Below are positions 6,614 through 14,861 of a DNA stretch of 34,114 nt, in pieces; positions within the stretch are counted from its first letter, which is position 1, and each line of letters opens with the position of its first letter. This DNA comes from Deltaproteobacteria bacterium (GTDB lineage: Bacteria; Desulfobacterota; Syntrophia; Syntrophales; UBA5619). A model generated the notes under the pieces. That model ran no database searches and was not told the DNA's origin. It saw only the letters and a list, made by a program, of their open reading frames with translations. The stretch spans positions 1 to 34,114 of the forward strand of contig JAPLJX010000197.1 in the NCBI GenBank assembly GCA_026388375.1. The letters run 5' to 3'. The position numbers were made by a program, and so were the translations under genes.

Positions 6614-8131
6614 TTACGACAACCGTTCCTTCAGCTCCTTCTTCAGGATCTTGCCCGCGGAATTGCGGGGGAAATCCTCGACGAAGACGATCTTCTTGGG
6701 AAGTTTGAAAAGGGCGATCCGGTCCCGGATGGCCGCGAGCAGCGCCTCTTCGGTCAGTTGCGCCCCCTCCTTGAGCAGCACAAAGGCGGCCACGACCTCC
6801 CCCTTCTTCCAGTCCGGCATCCCGACGACGGCCGCCTCCCGCACCTCCGGCAGGGCATGGATCACCCGCTCCACCTCGGCCGGGTAGATGTTTTCCCCGG
6901 AGCTGATGATCATCTCCACCTTCCGGCCGACGATGGTGATGAATCCCTCCTCATCCCGCCGTCCCATGTCCCCCGTGTGAAACCATCCACCCCGCATCGC
7001 CTCCGCCGTCTCGGCGGGTTTTTTCCAGTAACCGGCGAAGACGTTGGGCCCCTTAACGATGATCTCCCCCGCCTCGCCCTGCGCCACGTCGCGGTCCTGC
7101 TCATTCACGATCCTAAGCAGGACGTGGAGCACCTCCTTGCCCACGGAACCGGCCTTCCGGATCGAATCCTCCAGATCCAGGGAGGTGAGACGGAAGGTCT
7201 CCGTCATCCCATATCCCTGGGCAAAGAAGATCCCCTTCTCCTCCTGGTATTTGCGGATCACCGGGAGCGGCATGGGCGCCCCGCCGGCGATGAAGAAATG
7301 GATGTGGGAAAAATCCGCCTTCTCCCATTCCCCGGTCCGGGTGAGGAGCTGGAACATGACGGGCACGGCAAACATGTAATTGATCTTCTCCCGGCAGATG
7401 AGGCCGATCACCTCGGCGGCGTTGTAGAACCCCTTGAGGACGAGGGAGCCGCCCGCATAGAGGATCGGCAGGGCCGAGGCGCCGAGGGCGCCGATGTGGA
7501 ACAGCGGGGCCACGACGAGTGATTTGTAGGAGCGGTTGATCCCGCAACCGATCACCGTGTTAATCGAACCGAACAGGACGTTGCCGTGCGTCAGTACCGC
7601 CCCCTTGGGATCCCCCGTCGTCCCGGAGGTGTACATGATGAACAGGGGATCGGCGAGCGTAACCTCTTCCCGTGGGAGCGGTTCCGCGACGGGAAAGGGG
7701 GTGACGGCTTCCGCGAGAAAGGGATCGTCGCCGGCAGCCCCGCCGTGACGGAAGCAGCGCGGCATCCCCGGCCAGGAGGCCTTCACCTCCCCGACCTTGG
7801 CGGCAAAGTCCGCCGAATAGACGAGAACCCGGGGGGCGCAGTCCCGGAAGATGTATGCGAGCTCCGGAACGGCCAGACGAAAATTGACGGGTACCATGAT
7901 CGCCCCTGTCTTGGCGCATGCGAAGAATATCTCCAGAAACTCCGATGCGTTGGTCATCAGAACGGCCACCCGTTCACCCTTGCCGACCCCCCAGGCCGTG
8001 AGGGCGTGGGCCATCCGGTTCACCCGCTCGTTGAACTCGCGGTTCGTGAAGGAGCGCGCTTCCTCCTCCTTCAGGAACGGCCCCTCCGGATAGATCGCCG
8101 CCCGCTTGAAAATCCATTCGCCTACATTCAT
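6614..8131 (-). CDS. AMP-dependent acyl/aryl-CoA (or ACP) ligase
   Basis: This 505-residue ANL-superfamily enzyme is of normal length. The phosphate-binding loop is MYTSGTTGDPKGAVLTHGN, followed by GYGMTE (A5), GWFHTGDMGRRDEEGF with the ribose-binding Asp (A7/A8), and the C-terminal catalytic lysine in RNSAGKILKKEL (A10). It activates a carboxylic acid as acyl-AMP and transfers it to CoA or an acyl carrier protein. In aryl-polyene loci the equivalent ligase loads the starter acid. The substrate here (aryl acid or fatty acid) cannot be read from sequence. ATG 8131 has GGAGACC just upstream. There is an 84-base gap to the upstream ketosynthase-like gene, the largest in this operon segment. Confidence 0.88.
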   Translation of the reverse strand: MNVGEWIFKRAAIYPEGPFLKEEEARSFTNREFNERVNRMAHALTAWGVGKGERVAVLMTNASEFLEIFFACAKTGAIMVPVNFRLAVPELAYIFRDCAPRVLVYSADFAAKVGEVKASWPGMPRCFRHGGAAGDDPFLAEAVTPFPVAEPLPREEVTLADPLFIMYTSGTTGDPKGAVLTHGNVLFGSINTVIGCGINRSYKSLVVAPLFHIGALGASALPILYAGGSLVLKGFYNAAEVIGLICREKINYMFAVPVMFQLLTRTGEWEKADFSHIHFFIAGGAPMPLPVIRKYQEEKGIFFAQGYGMTETFRLTSLDLEDSIRKAGSVGKEVLHVLLRIVNEQDRDVAQGEAGEIIVKGPNVFAGYWKKPAETAEAMRGGWFHTGDMGRRDEEGFITIVGRKVEMIISSGENIYPAEVERVIHALPEVREAAVVGMPDWKKGEVVAAFVLLKEGAQLTEEALLAAIRDRIALFKLPKKIVFVEDFPRNSAGKILKKELKERLS

Positions 8132-8215
8132 CTGGTCTCCTCAAACAAAAATTCATAATTACTGATAAGCTCTCGCTTTTCTGCGGGGGAAGAATACGAA
8201 GGCGGGCCTTGTTTG

Positions 8216-9478
8216 TCAAGGCGATTTTGTCGCAGGCGATTCTGTCGCATCCTTCTCGAACACAAGACAGGCATAAGTTCCGCCGAAGGAGATTCCGCTC
8301 AGAAGCGCCTTCTTCACCGGCCGGCGGCGGGCCTCTCCGATCACAAACGGAAGGGAACAGAGGGGCCTCTTCAGGCCGACGGTCGGCGGAACAACCCCTT
8401 CCCGGACCGACAGTGCCAGGGCGGCGGCGCGGATCCCGCCGGAGGCGAAGATCTCTCCCGTCGCCCCCTTGAGCGACGTGATGAGCGGTTTGGCATCCCC
8501 GCCGCCGAAAACCCGTTCATAGGCCGCCGCCTCCAAGGCGTCGGGCTCAAAGCCGCCGTTTGCCGCCGCCTGAATGAGGTCGATGTCCGGCGGTACCGCG
8601 CCCGCCATCCGCATCGCCCTTTCCAGGGCGAATAGAAACCCGCGGGGATCGGCGGGCCAACCCGTCTGCGGCGACGGGGAGGAGGCCAGACCCCACCCCG
8701 TCAATTCGGCATAGGGCTCCGCCCCGCGCTCCCGGGCGAGTTCCCCGGCCTCCAGGCATACGATCCCGCACCCCTCCCCCATGACGGGTCCGTTGCGGTC
8801 AAGATCGAACGGCCGGGCACCCTCCGAGCCGCCATCCGCCGGGGAGAGGGCGCGAAAATGGTCGAGGGCCTCGTAGAAGAAAGGGGAGAGAATGTCCACA
8901 CCGCCGGCAAGAATCACGTCCGCCGTGCCGCGCCGGATCTCCATGGCGGCGTAAGCGATCGCCGTCTCGGCGGAGACAGCCTGATGGTTGACCGTCGTGT
9001 TCACCCCGCGAAACCCCAGTTCGATGGAGGCGTGACCGGCGGGGGCGTTCATCACCGTGTTGGGCACATGGATCGGATTGACCATGCCGGGGCCTTCCGT
9101 AAAAAGGATCCGGGCGCTCTGGACCTTGAGCTCCGTGTTCCCGAAGGCCGTCCCCATGACGATGCCGATCCGGTCCCGGTTGGCGTCGGTTACAGCGATC
9201 CCGGCATCACCCAGAGCCATACGGACGGAGGCCGTCGTCATGGCCGAAAGTCGGTCCATCTTTCTTAAGTTCTTCAGGGAAATGAAGTCCCGCGGCTGAA
9301 AAGCACGGATCTCCGCCCCCAGGTGCGACCCGAAACCGTCGGTCGGAAAGGCGGCGATCTCCCGGATTCCTGTCTCGCCGCGCCACAGGGCTTCCCGGAA
9401 CCGATCCTTGCCCACCCCCAACGGCGTGACCATCCCAATTCCGGTGACGACGACCCGTCTGACAACGTGATTACCCAT
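8216..9478 (-). CDS. Catalytically dead ketosynthase, chain-length-factor-like
   Basis: This 420-residue protein has the full thiolase/KAS fold (VVVTGIGMVTPLGVG at the N-terminus, SGISFGGTYACLVFEKD at the C-terminus), but all catalytic residues appear changed. Aligning without gaps from the conserved RG to the GxADV element, the nucleophilic Cys position of FabF is Ala in VNHQAVSAETA. The first active-site His (NAHGT in FabF) falls in IQAAANGGFEP, and the second (GH) is Glu in KGATGEIFASGG. It therefore resembles a chain length factor that pairs with the active ketosynthase. The ATG overlaps the stop of that partner by 8 bases, the classic arrangement for KS/CLF heterodimers. Confidence 0.85.
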   Translation of the reverse strand: MGNHVVRRVVVTGIGMVTPLGVGKDRFREALWRGETGIREIAAFPTDGFGSHLGAEIRAFQPRDFISLKNLRKMDRLSAMTTASVRMALGDAGIAVTDANRDRIGIVMGTAFGNTELKVQSARILFTEGPGMVNPIHVPNTVMNAPAGHASIELGFRGVNTTVNHQAVSAETAIAYAAMEIRRGTADVILAGGVDILSPFFYEALDHFRALSPADGGSEGARPFDLDRNGPVMGEGCGIVCLEAGELARERGAEPYAELTGWGLASSPSPQTGWPADPRGFLFALERAMRMAGAVPPDIDLIQAAANGGFEPDALEAAAYERVFGGGDAKPLITSLKGATGEIFASGGIRAAALALSVREGVVPPTVGLKRPLCSLPFVIGEARRRPVKKALLSGISFGGTYACLVFEKDATESPATKSP

Positions 9479-10730
9479 GCCGCACCTCCTCTTCCCGGAA
9501 GCGGCCGAAGATCACCGTCGTGTTGTTCCCACCGAAGGCGAAGGAGTTGGAGAGGACAACGTCCGGCGCGACGGACCGGGCGCCTGTCGTGACGTAATCC
9601 AGATTACACTCCGGATCGGGCGTCTCACAGTGGATCGTCGGGGGAATGAAGCCTTCCGTAATGGCGAGGACGCAGACGACCGCCTCCAGCGCGCCGGCGG
9701 CGCCGAGGGTATGGCCGTGCATCGACTTCGTCGAACTGACGGGTATGCGCCAGGCGCGAGATCCGAAGACCTCCTTGATCGCCCGCGTCTCCATGAGATC
9801 GTTGGGCGGCGTCGCCGTGCCGTGGGCGTTGATGTAATCGACCGACTCCGGCTGAAGCCCCGCGTCCGACAAGGCCGCCCGCATCGCCCGGACCGCTCCC
9901 GAGGCGCCGACATCCGGCGTGGTCATGTGGTGTGCGTCGCAGGTCACGCCGTAGCCCAGCACCTCGGCCAGAATCCGCGCCCCCCTCTCCTTCGCGCTCA
10001 CGAGGGATTCGAGGATCAGGATCCCCGCCGCCTCCCCGAGGGTCAGGCCGGCGCGGTTGCCGGAAAAGGGACGGCAGTATGCGGGATCCACGGCCTTCAG
10101 CGCGTTGAAGGCGGCGAAGGTCATCCGGCAGAGAGGCTCCGTCCCGCCGGCGATCATCGCGCGGGCGGCGCCGCTCCGGATCAGGTCCATCCCCAGGCCG
10201 ACGGCCGTCGCACCGGAGGAGCAGGCGGTCATGATCGTTGCCTTGGGCCCCCAGAGGTTGAACTGCGTTGTCAGATGGTTGGCCGTGGCGGCGCAGGATA
10301 CTGGGGACAGTCGGGAAAAACGGTTCGCCCTCCCCGCCTTGCGCAGGTAGTCCTGGAAGAAGGCTTCCGCCTCTAACAGGCCCCCGGCCCCGCCGCCGAT
10401 GACGACACCCATCTCCTCCCGCAGCGCCTCCGGAACAGGATTGAGCCCCGCCTGTGCGAGGGCCTGGAAGGTCGCCGTCAACGCCATGAGGTCCGAACGG
10501 GACATCCGCTTCAGCGATACGCTACGGGGGATCGTGTCGCGGGGGCGAAAGTCTTTCACCTGGGCGCCGTTATGGGTGCGGAACAGTGTCGTGTCGAAGA
10601 GGGTGATCGGCCCGATGCCGCATTCGCCCCGGCGAAGGGCAGCGGCGAAATCCCGGGTATCGCCCGCGACGGCGTTCACCGTTCCCAGGCCCGTGATCAC
10701 CACCCGTTTTTTATCATTCGCGATCGCCAT
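9471..10730 (-). CDS. Active beta-ketoacyl-ACP synthase (FabF-like), partner of the CLF
   Basis: This 419-residue protein has an intact catalytic triad: Cys in IMTACSSGATAVG, His in INAHGTATPPND, and His in GHTLGAAGALEA. It elongates acyl-ACP by decarboxylative condensation with malonyl-ACP. I place the start at ATG 10730 (MAIANDKKRVVITGLG), preceded by an AGGGAATGG-like site. A longer frame beginning with TTG at 10757 would run into the inverted-repeat element and lacks homology. It is the first gene of block A, and no carrier protein or promoter precedes it. Transcription may come from the repeat element, or by readthrough from tctCBA upstream on the same strand. Confidence 0.9.
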   Translation of the reverse strand: MAIANDKKRVVITGLGTVNAVAGDTRDFAAALRRGECGIGPITLFDTTLFRTHNGAQVKDFRPRDTIPRSVSLKRMSRSDLMALTATFQALAQAGLNPVPEALREEMGVVIGGGAGGLLEAEAFFQDYLRKAGRANRFSRLSPVSCAATANHLTTQFNLWGPKATIMTACSSGATAVGLGMDLIRSGAARAMIAGGTEPLCRMTFAAFNALKAVDPAYCRPFSGNRAGLTLGEAAGILILESLVSAKERGARILAEVLGYGVTCDAHHMTTPDVGASGAVRAMRAALSDAGLQPESVDYINAHGTATPPNDLMETRAIKEVFGSRAWRIPVSSTKSMHGHTLGAAGALEAVVCVLAITEGFIPPTIHCETPDPECNLDYVTTGARSVAPDVVLSNSFAFGGNNTTVIFGRFREEEVRHG

Positions 10731-10743
10731 GAGCCATTCCCTT

Positions 10744-10868
10744 AGGGCCTGTAACAAAATTAGTGGAACAGTTAGCCGTTCGTGGTGAGCTTGTCGAACA
10801 ATGAATGGCTGCCCTTCGACAAGCTCAGGGCGAACGGATTTTGTAGCAGTTATTTTTTTACAGGCCCT
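10744..10868. mobile_element. ~125-bp inverted-repeat (MITE/REP-like) element
   Basis: The outer 11 bases are perfect inverted repeats: AGGGCCTGTAA (10744-10754) and TTACAGGCCCT (10858-10868). Inside are further arms: CCGTTCGTGGTGAGCTTGTC (10776-10795, continuing to 10799) and its near-complement at 10815-10837, with about 3 mismatches in 23. The inner arm, with GACAAGCTCAGGGCGAACGG, is a repeat type seen scattered in many proteobacterial genomes. The right end supplies the last codons of tctA, and the left end lies 13 bases upstream of the ketosynthase start. It could act as a terminator for tctA or be a mobilised REP element. Confidence 0.7.
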
Positions 10869-12357
10869 TAGACCTTTTTCCCAACAGTTTGTAAATGGGA
10901 AACATCGCGAGACCGAGGGAAAAGATCATCGCTCCCAAGGCTATCGGTCTGGTAAAAAAAATAGAAAAACTGCCCTGGGACATGAGCAAAGATCGTCTGA
11001 AATTTACCTCAAACATGGGACCCAGAACGAAAGACAGAATGAGCGGTGCGCCTTCATAGCCGTTTTGCCTGCACAGGTAACCCACCATTCCAAAGATGAT
11101 CATCACAAGGATATCGAATACATTATTGTTAATAGAGAACGCCCCCACCAGACAGAAAAGGAGCACCAGCGGGTAGAGTATCTTACCTGGAATTCTAAGC
11201 ACCTGCACCCAGAGAGGAATCAACGGCAGGTTCAAGATGACCAATACGACATTCCCGATATACATGCTGCCCACCAAACCCCAAAACAGATCAGGGTGAT
11301 CCTTGATCAGCAGAGGGCCAGGCACGATCCCATGGACCATAAAAGCCCCCAGCAGAACGGCCAACACAACATTCGGCGGGATCCCCAAGGTCAGGAAAGG
11401 GATAAAGGACGTGGATGCGGCAGCATTATTGGCTGATTCCGGCGACGCAACCCCTTCAATCGCCCCTTTACCGAATCGTTCAGGATTTTTCGCTACCCGC
11501 TTTTCCACTCCATAGGCAACGAAGGTGGCCAGAACAGGCCCTCCTCCCGGGAGAATTCCCAATAAAGACCCGATTGCGGTTCCCCGTACCATGGCCCATT
11601 TGGCTTGCATCCAATCCAATTTGGAGGGAAATAGCTTTGTTATGCGAACCTTTACAATGTTCCCGGAGGAAAGGGCTTCAAGATTATTGAATACTTCAGC
11701 CACGCCAAACAAACCCATGGCAAGCGGGGCAACCCCAATGCCCTCAAAAAGATTTAAAATGCCAAAGGTCATTCTTTCCTGGGAGGTAATAGGATCAAGA
11801 CCGACCCCGCTCAGGATCAGGCCGAGCAAAGCCATAACACAGGCTTTGAGTTTGGAACCATAAGACAGGTAGGTAATGAGGGAGAATCCCAGCGTGATGA
11901 GGGCAAAGTACTCCGGGGGGCCGAATTTCAGGGCAATGCGGGAAAGCGGATTGGCCATAATCTGCAAACCGACCAACCCTATCGTGCCGGCAAAAAAAGA
12001 ACCGAATGCGGCAATACCCAAGGCCGGCCCGGCACGACCCTGGCGGGCCATTTGATAACCGTCCAGACAGGTGACAACCGATGCCGTCTCCCCGGGTACA
12101 TTGACGAGGATTGAGGTTGTCGAACCGCCATACATGACGCCATAATAAATCCCTGCAAGCATAATGATTGCCCCGCTTGGCGCCAGTTGAAAAGTCATGG
12201 GCAACAGAATGGAGATGGCGCCCACCGGGCCAATTCCCGGAAGGACGCCGATCAATGTTCCCAGAAAACACCCTACAAAGACAAAGAAGAGATTTTCAGG
12301 TCTTACGGCGACCGACAAACCATAGAGTAAACCGCTTAACGCATCCACATTCTCCAC
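10858..12357 (-). CDS. tctA: Tripartite tricarboxylate transporter, large permease TctA
   Basis: This 499-residue protein is the usual TctA length, with ~12 hydrophobic segments. Family landmarks are GTLIGVLPGIGPVGAISILL near residue 38, YGGSTTSILVNVPGE at ~75-89, and DGYQMARQGRAGPALGIAA, with LGIPPNVVLAVLLGAF in the second half. It is the large inner-membrane subunit of a binding-protein-dependent secondary carboxylate importer driven by ion gradient. The final codons (KGL and stop) lie in the terminal repeat of the element at 10744-10868, so the native C-terminus may have been altered. It lies 12 bases after tctB and completes a tctC-tctB-tctA operon. Confidence 0.92.
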   Translation of the reverse strand: MENVDALSGLLYGLSVAVRPENLFFVFVGCFLGTLIGVLPGIGPVGAISILLPMTFQLAPSGAIIMLAGIYYGVMYGGSTTSILVNVPGETASVVTCLDGYQMARQGRAGPALGIAAFGSFFAGTIGLVGLQIMANPLSRIALKFGPPEYFALITLGFSLITYLSYGSKLKACVMALLGLILSGVGLDPITSQERMTFGILNLFEGIGVAPLAMGLFGVAEVFNNLEALSSGNIVKVRITKLFPSKLDWMQAKWAMVRGTAIGSLLGILPGGGPVLATFVAYGVEKRVAKNPERFGKGAIEGVASPESANNAAASTSFIPFLTLGIPPNVVLAVLLGAFMVHGIVPGPLLIKDHPDLFWGLVGSMYIGNVVLVILNLPLIPLWVQVLRIPGKILYPLVLLFCLVGAFSINNNVFDILVMIIFGMVGYLCRQNGYEGAPLILSFVLGPMFEVNFRRSLLMSQGSFSIFFTRPIALGAMIFSLGLAMFPIYKLLGKRSKGL

Positions 12358-12369
12358 CCTTGAACATGA

Positions 12370-12876
12370 TCAAAAGCGCAGCACACCTCTGGGGAGCGGC
12401 GTTTGCAACAGATGATCGAACAGATAATAGCTCAGGAGAACGATAATCAGCGAGCCCAGGATCATCATCCATGGTTTCATTCTCCCCAAACCGAACAAAA
12501 CAAGCATCAACGCAAAGGTAGAGATGAGATAACCAAACTTCGGCACTACCAGCCAATAAACGATAAGGGCGGCCATTACGATGATCGCATTACGCCGATC
12601 CGCGCCATTCCATGCGTTAGACCGGAGCACCGGTTCTGTTTTTTTTAAAAGGCTGATCCCGAACAGGATGCCGGTACAGATTGCCAATAAAATACTCGCC
12701 CAGAAGAGAATAAAGCCCGGACCGGGATCATGAAGCGCCCCGACCCCCAGGCGGAGGGATGTCGTAAAGACAAAAACGGAGATAAAGAGGCATACAATAC
12801 CGCTTATAATGTCCCGTATATCCATTATTTCCCGATGATCGGCCTTAAAGAACGGCAGCGTGATCGTCCCATTCAC
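12370..12876 (-). CDS. tctB: Tripartite tricarboxylate transporter, small permease TctB
   Basis: This ~150-168-residue membrane protein has four hydrophobic segments, including DIISGIVCLFISVFVFTTS at the N-terminus, FILFWASILLAICTGILFG, IIVMAALIVYWLVVPKFGY and MMILGSLIIVLLSYYLFDH. It fits the TctB small subunit that pairs with TctA. A GTG at 12876 overlaps the tctC stop as GTGA and would allow translational coupling. An internal ATG at 12825 (MDIRDIISG) gives a more typical TctB N-terminus and is an equally plausible start. The flanking tctC and tctA genes make the assignment firm despite low sequence conservation in this family. Confidence 0.85.
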   Translation of the reverse strand: MNGTITLPFFKADHREIMDIRDIISGIVCLFISVFVFTTSLRLGVGALHDPGPGFILFWASILLAICTGILFGISLLKKTEPVLRSNAWNGADRRNAIIVMAALIVYWLVVPKFGYLISTFALMLVLFGLGRMKPWMMILGSLIIVLLSYYLFDHLLQTPLPRGVLRF

Positions 12877-13871
12877 TCCGGCGACGTAGCCGCTTCCTTA
12901 ATAAGACCCGTTGCGATCAAATGTGCATTAATTTTTTTCCAGTTTACCTTTAAAAAATCTTCGAATTGCTTGCCGTCATAGTATAGGGGAACCAGGTCAA
13001 GATTATCCAGGATGGCCAAATGTTGTTCATTTTTCGCAGCCTTGGCAAATGCCGCTTCGAGTTGTTTCACGATGTCGGGCGAAAGGCCGGACGGGCAGAC
13101 AATGCCAAATACCGCATCGTTGACAAAATCATAACCCAGCTCTTTTAAGGTCGGCACACCGGCAAATTTTGGTGATCTCTTGTCACCCATGGTTGCCAGC
13201 AAACGGGTTTGACCGGCTTTCACCGAGGGGATAAATTCCGATGTCAGCGCGCCGAACTCCACATGTACCCCTAAAAGGGCTGTAAGCGCTTCGGTCCCGC
13301 CTTTGAAGGGCACGTGAATCATGTGCGCTTTTTCCTTCACGGCGATTTCTTCAACGGCAGCGTGGGTCGTGCTTCCCACGCCGGTAGTCGCGTATTTGAT
13401 TTTTCCGGGATGGGACAGGGCGTCAGCAACCAAATCTTTTAGGGTTTTCCAGGGGGCATCATTCTGAACCACAATTCCCAATGGGGGTTCCGCAAACCCG
13501 ATAATGGGCCGGAAGTTTTTCAACGGTTTGAAAGGGACTTTCTGCATCTGGGGGACACGGATCAAGACCGAGCTTGGGGTTGCACACAGGGTGTAGCCGT
13601 CGTTATTTTGAGCGAGCAAGGATGCCAGCGCGACCGTGCCCGTGCCACCGGGCTTGTTTTCAATCACAACCGGCTGACCCAAAACCTTTTCCACCGCCTT
13701 GGCCAAGGATCTGGCACTCAGATCCATCGACCCGCCCGGTGCAAATCCAACCAAAAGAGTAATGGGCCTCTCCGGATACGCAGCCATGGCTTGGCTGCCG
13801 CCGATGACATGAAACGACAGCCATAAGCCGCCTGCAATGACCAAAACCAATCCTGCACTTTTTTTCATCAT
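12873..13871 (-). CDS. tctC: TctC/Bug-family periplasmic substrate-binding protein
   Basis: The 332-residue protein starts at ATG 13871 (MMKKSAG) with an excellent GGAGGTGAG site upstream. A Sec signal peptide ends near QAMA-AYPERP. The Bug-family hallmark YPERPITLLVGFAPGGSMD follows, then VVIENKPGGTGTVA and the second-lobe GVGSTTHAA and VPFKGGTEAL. Bug proteins capture small carboxylates, often aromatic or dicarboxylic acids, and hand them to TctAB. The ligand cannot be deduced. Placement between two acyl-lipid gene blocks on the same strand makes import of a starter acid an open possibility, but a chance insertion is equally likely. Confidence 0.92.
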   Translation of the reverse strand: MMKKSAGLVLVIAGGLWLSFHVIGGSQAMAAYPERPITLLVGFAPGGSMDLSARSLAKAVEKVLGQPVVIENKPGGTGTVALASLLAQNNDGYTLCATPSSVLIRVPQMQKVPFKPLKNFRPIIGFAEPPLGIVVQNDAPWKTLKDLVADALSHPGKIKYATTGVGSTTHAAVEEIAVKEKAHMIHVPFKGGTEALTALLGVHVEFGALTSEFIPSVKAGQTRLLATMGDKRSPKFAGVPTLKELGYDFVNDAVFGIVCPSGLSPDIVKQLEAAFAKAAKNEQHLAILDNLDLVPLYYDGKQFEDFLKVNWKKINAHLIATGLIKEAATSPE

Positions 13872-14079
13872 TGTAATCTCACCTCCCCTGTACATCCTCC
13901 GTGGAAACCATTCGCGCCGGATTCAGGCGTAACAGACGTCCAAATTCCCGCTACCCATATCATGAATATTGAGGAAACAAAATCATTACCCGTCGAAATC
14001 TTGCATCGTCACCGAGGTCGGCGATTTGTGGATCGAAGACTGCTGCGCACCGACGACAGATAGAGAAATAAATTCCTTC

Positions 14080-14853
14080 TTATCCTTCAGCAAGCCGCCC
14101 CTCATAGAGCTCGCGTATTTCACGGATCAATACAGAGAGGCGGAAGGCGGGATCGCCATAATCGGGGTCGAACGCACCGATTCTCTCCACGTCAATGGCG
14201 ACAGGGATGCAGGTATTGAGCCGGAAGCGTCCCGGGACAAATAGACGGTTCGTGTTGCGGATCATCAGACATTGAATCGGCGCGCGGCAGTACCGGGCGA
14301 TGCTGAAGGCCCCCTTGTTGAACGGGCCGAGCCGGCCGGTCCGGCTCCGGGTCCCCTCGGGAAAAATGAAGATATTGCCGCCGGATGCAAGATATTCTCT
14401 GATATTCTCAACATGGCTGATCATGAGCGACGCATAATCGTCTCCCGCCTGCGAGGGGATGTAACCGGATTGCCGCAGAATCCAACTGAAGACAGGCACG
14501 TTGAAAAAGGCGTTCTTGACGATCGTCTTCTGTTTCTCGAACAGGGAGATGAGGAGAATCGGATCGAGATACGACAGGTGGTTGCAGACGATGATGGACG
14601 AGCGGATCGTCCGGACCTCATCCCGGATATTCAGGGTGACCCCGAGGGTGATGAGGCGCAGCAATCGGAACAACCCCTGGAAGAAAAGGCAATTCAAGCG
14701 CTGGAAGGCGGCTTCCCGATCCGTGCGCCGAAGCGTGGCCGCCGCATAACGGGGGGCAAATAAGAGGACGAATCCCAACGTGAAATAGCCCCACAGCAGG
14801 AGCGTCACGATGACATCCATCGCCGGTTTGATATGTCTCACGGGAAAAACCAT
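14080..14853 (-). CDS. PlsC-like 1-acylglycerol-3-phosphate acyltransferase
   Basis: This ~257-residue protein starts at ATG 14853 (MVFPVRHIKPAMDVIV). An N-terminal membrane segment (VIVTLLLWGYFTLGFVLLF) is followed by the acyltransferase motifs NHLSYLDP (HxxxxD, block I) and FPEGTRSRTGRLGPFNKGAF (block III). Such enzymes transfer acyl groups from ACP or CoA to lyso-phospholipid or similar acceptors at the inner membrane. It follows the block B ketosynthase by 8 bases. This supports a dedicated role in esterifying the cluster's acyl chain into a lipid; aryl-polyene clusters also contain acyltransferases. The longer upstream frame overlaps the ketosynthase and is not favoured. Confidence 0.82.
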   Translation of the reverse strand: MVFPVRHIKPAMDVIVTLLLWGYFTLGFVLLFAPRYAAATLRRTDREAAFQRLNCLFFQGLFRLLRLITLGVTLNIRDEVRTIRSSIIVCNHLSYLDPILLISLFEKQKTIVKNAFFNVPVFSWILRQSGYIPSQAGDDYASLMISHVENIREYLASGGNIFIFPEGTRSRTGRLGPFNKGAFSIARYCRAPIQCLMIRNTNRLFVPGRFRLNTCIPVAIDVERIGAFDPDYGDPAFRLSVLIREIRELYEGRLAEG

Positions 14854-14861
14854 GGCGGGAT

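Noticed and set aside
9477-10376. Plus-strand open frame opposite the active ketosynthase
   Set aside because: Antisense shadow with repetitive Arg/Gly-rich composition, and the ketosynthase motifs are in the other strand.
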